A stretch of DNA of 6,449 nt from Aquificaceae bacterium. GTDB taxonomy: Bacteria; Aquificota; Aquificia; Aquificales; Aquificaceae. Both the position numbers and the translations under genes were made by a program. Below are positions 5,622 to 6,449 of the stretch, one piece after another; the stretch's first letter is position 1; the number at the start of each line of letters is the position of its first letter. The DNA lies in the NCBI GenBank assembly GCA_015492115.1, contig WGFS01000168.1, positions 1-6,449 on the forward strand, in the 5' to 3' direction. Below the pieces are notes generated by a model. It ran no database searches. It was given only the letters and a program-made list of their open reading frames with translations, and was not told where the DNA came from.

Positions 5622-6331
5622 TGGAGCAGGTGCTCGCTTACCCGGCAAAGTGGTGGGGCGAAGCGGTCACCGTATGGCTGGTGGTCGCGGTCGTGATCTA
5701 CCTGGTGGTTGCAATTCCAGGTCTGTACTTCATTATGAAGTACAGATTCAAGCCTGGAGAGAGGGAGATAGGAGACCATGAGAAACATGGGCACTGGGGA
5801 CTTGAAGCCCTCTGGACTATAGTCCCTACCATAATAGTCCTCGTCCTCGCGACCTACTCTTTTGCGATCTTTAAAAAGCAGAGAACCGCTCCCCCCGATG
5901 CTATGACCATCAAGGTTACGGGCTTCATGTGGGGCTGGCAGGTTGAGTATCTTGACGATAAAGGGAATACGATAAAGACCGTTGTTACATCCTATAACCC
6001 CACCAGCTACGATGTCCCGGAAGATCAGAAGATAGTGGTTCCTGCGGGAAAGCCTGTGAAGGCGCTTCTCACTTCTCTTGACGTCATACACTCCTTTTAC
6101 GTTAAGCCTGCGAGGATAACCGAGGATGCGGTTCCTGGAAGGATAACCCACCTCTGGTTCCAGATAAACAAGCCGGGAGAGTACTGGGTCTTCTGCAGGG
6201 AGTACTGCGGAACCGGACACTCTCACATGTTCGCAAAGCTCAAGGTGGTTCCTCCAGAACAGTTTGCCCTCTGGCTAAAGGGCGGGTCAAATCTTGCTAA
6301 CAAGTCCTCTCAAATAAAGGGGAATCTATAA
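5621..6331 (+). CDS. coxB: Cytochrome c oxidase subunit II (CuA)
   Basis: Subunit II accepts electrons from cytochrome c at its binuclear CuA centre and passes them to subunit I. The 236-aa protein has two membrane helices (about 16-39 and 64-84) and then a cupredoxin domain outside the membrane. CuA ligands are all visible: His157 (in VIHSFYV), Cys192, the Glu194 carbonyl, Cys196, His200 and Met203 (CREYCGTGHSHM). The aromatic GFMWGWQVEY (101-110) is the electron-entry region. No lipobox or fused cytochrome c domain is present; the protein ends in a short polar tail. Its ATG overlaps the sco stop by one base (TAATG), with GGGAGG seven bases before it. It is followed by coxA after 12 bases. 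Classic operons run coxB-coxA-coxC, so the position of coxC here is different. Confidence 0.96.
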   Translation: MEQVLAYPAKWWGEAVTVWLVVAVVIYLVVAIPGLYFIMKYRFKPGEREIGDHEKHGHWGLEALWTIVPTIIVLVLATYSFAIFKKQRTAPPDAMTIKVTGFMWGWQVEYLDDKGNTIKTVVTSYNPTSYDVPEDQKIVVPAGKPVKALLTSLDVIHSFYVKPARITEDAVPGRITHLWFQINKPGEYWVFCREYCGTGHSHMFAKLKVVPPEQFALWLKGGSNLANKSSQIKGNL

Positions 6332-6343
6332 GGAGGTTGTGAG

Positions 6344-6449
6344 ATGAGAGAGGCCATATCTGTTCCTTACTTCGGCGCAAGCCTGAGGGAGTGGTTATTC
6401 ACCACAGACCACAAGAAGATAGGTATGCTTTATCTGACCACTTCCTATA
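6344..6449 (+). CDS. coxA: Cytochrome c oxidase subunit I, N-terminal fragment
   Basis: Only the first 35 codons are in the window; a complete subunit I is above 500 aa. The start reads MREAISVPYFGASLREWLFTTDHKKIGMLYLTTS in two continuous pieces. WLFTTDHKKIGMLYL is the highly conserved first segment of A-family haem-copper oxidase subunit I, leading into helix 1. Haem and CuB ligands lie beyond the edge. The ATG at 6344 follows AAGGAGG (6330-6336) by seven bases, and the ribosome binding site overlaps the coxB stop codon. Confidence 0.93.
   Translation, partial: MREAISVPYFGASLREWLFTTDHKKIGMLYLTTSY

Noticed and set aside
5489..6226. A long minus-strand open frame across sco and coxB
   Set aside because: It crosses two well-supported genes and its product is basic and low in recognisable structure. 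It is best explained as a by-product of codon bias.

Overview
The window looks like chromosomal DNA of a thermophilic, sulfide-oxidising, microaerobic bacterium of the Aquificota, most likely the Aquificaceae (Aquifex/Hydrogenivirga type). The sulfide:quinone oxidoreductase has the same length (430 aa) and the same catalytic cysteine numbers (124, 156, 347) that I recall for the Aquifex aeolicus enzyme. Arginine is written mostly AGG/AGA and isoleucine often ATA, as in that group. This placement rests on recall, not on a search, and the genus is not resolved.

Left part (1-1808). The N-terminal 92 codons of a PilT retraction ATPase run leftward off the window edge. It is divergent from a moaE-moaA pair, two steps of molybdenum-cofactor synthesis. 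The 109-base gap between pilT and moaE holds two good divergent promoters whose -35 hexamers overlap, and a perfect 9-bp-arm palindrome at the predicted moaE start site.

Middle part (1792-3694, minus strand). sqr is followed after 25 bases by a TetR-type regulator gene. The regulator's 3' end overlaps the 3' end of moaA by 17 bases, tail to tail. The sqr promoter has a perfect -10 box and a 17-bp spacer filled by the perfect palindrome GTCGCATGCGAC. That is a strong candidate operator, most simply for the co-transcribed TetR protein.

Right part (3704-6449). A 338-base AT-rich gap separates sqr from a rightward cytochrome c oxidase operon: coxC (subunit III), a SCO-type copper chaperone, coxB (CuA subunit II) and the start of coxA (subunit I). 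The three junctions are ATGA, TAATG and 12 bases, so the genes are probably translated together. The gap carries two candidate promoters for the operon, and between them a 9-bp inverted repeat enclosing 81 bases and followed by a T6 run.

Taken together, sqr and the cox operon form the entry and exit of a sulfide-to-oxygen electron chain: sulfide to SQR to quinone to bc1/cytochrome c (not in the window) to CuA/haem-copper oxidase to O2. The most interesting unexplained point is regulatory: a TetR-family protein with two cysteines in its sensor domain sits in the sqr operon, and a palindrome lies exactly where a repressor would block sqr. No mobile element, CRISPR array, tRNA or rRNA was seen.
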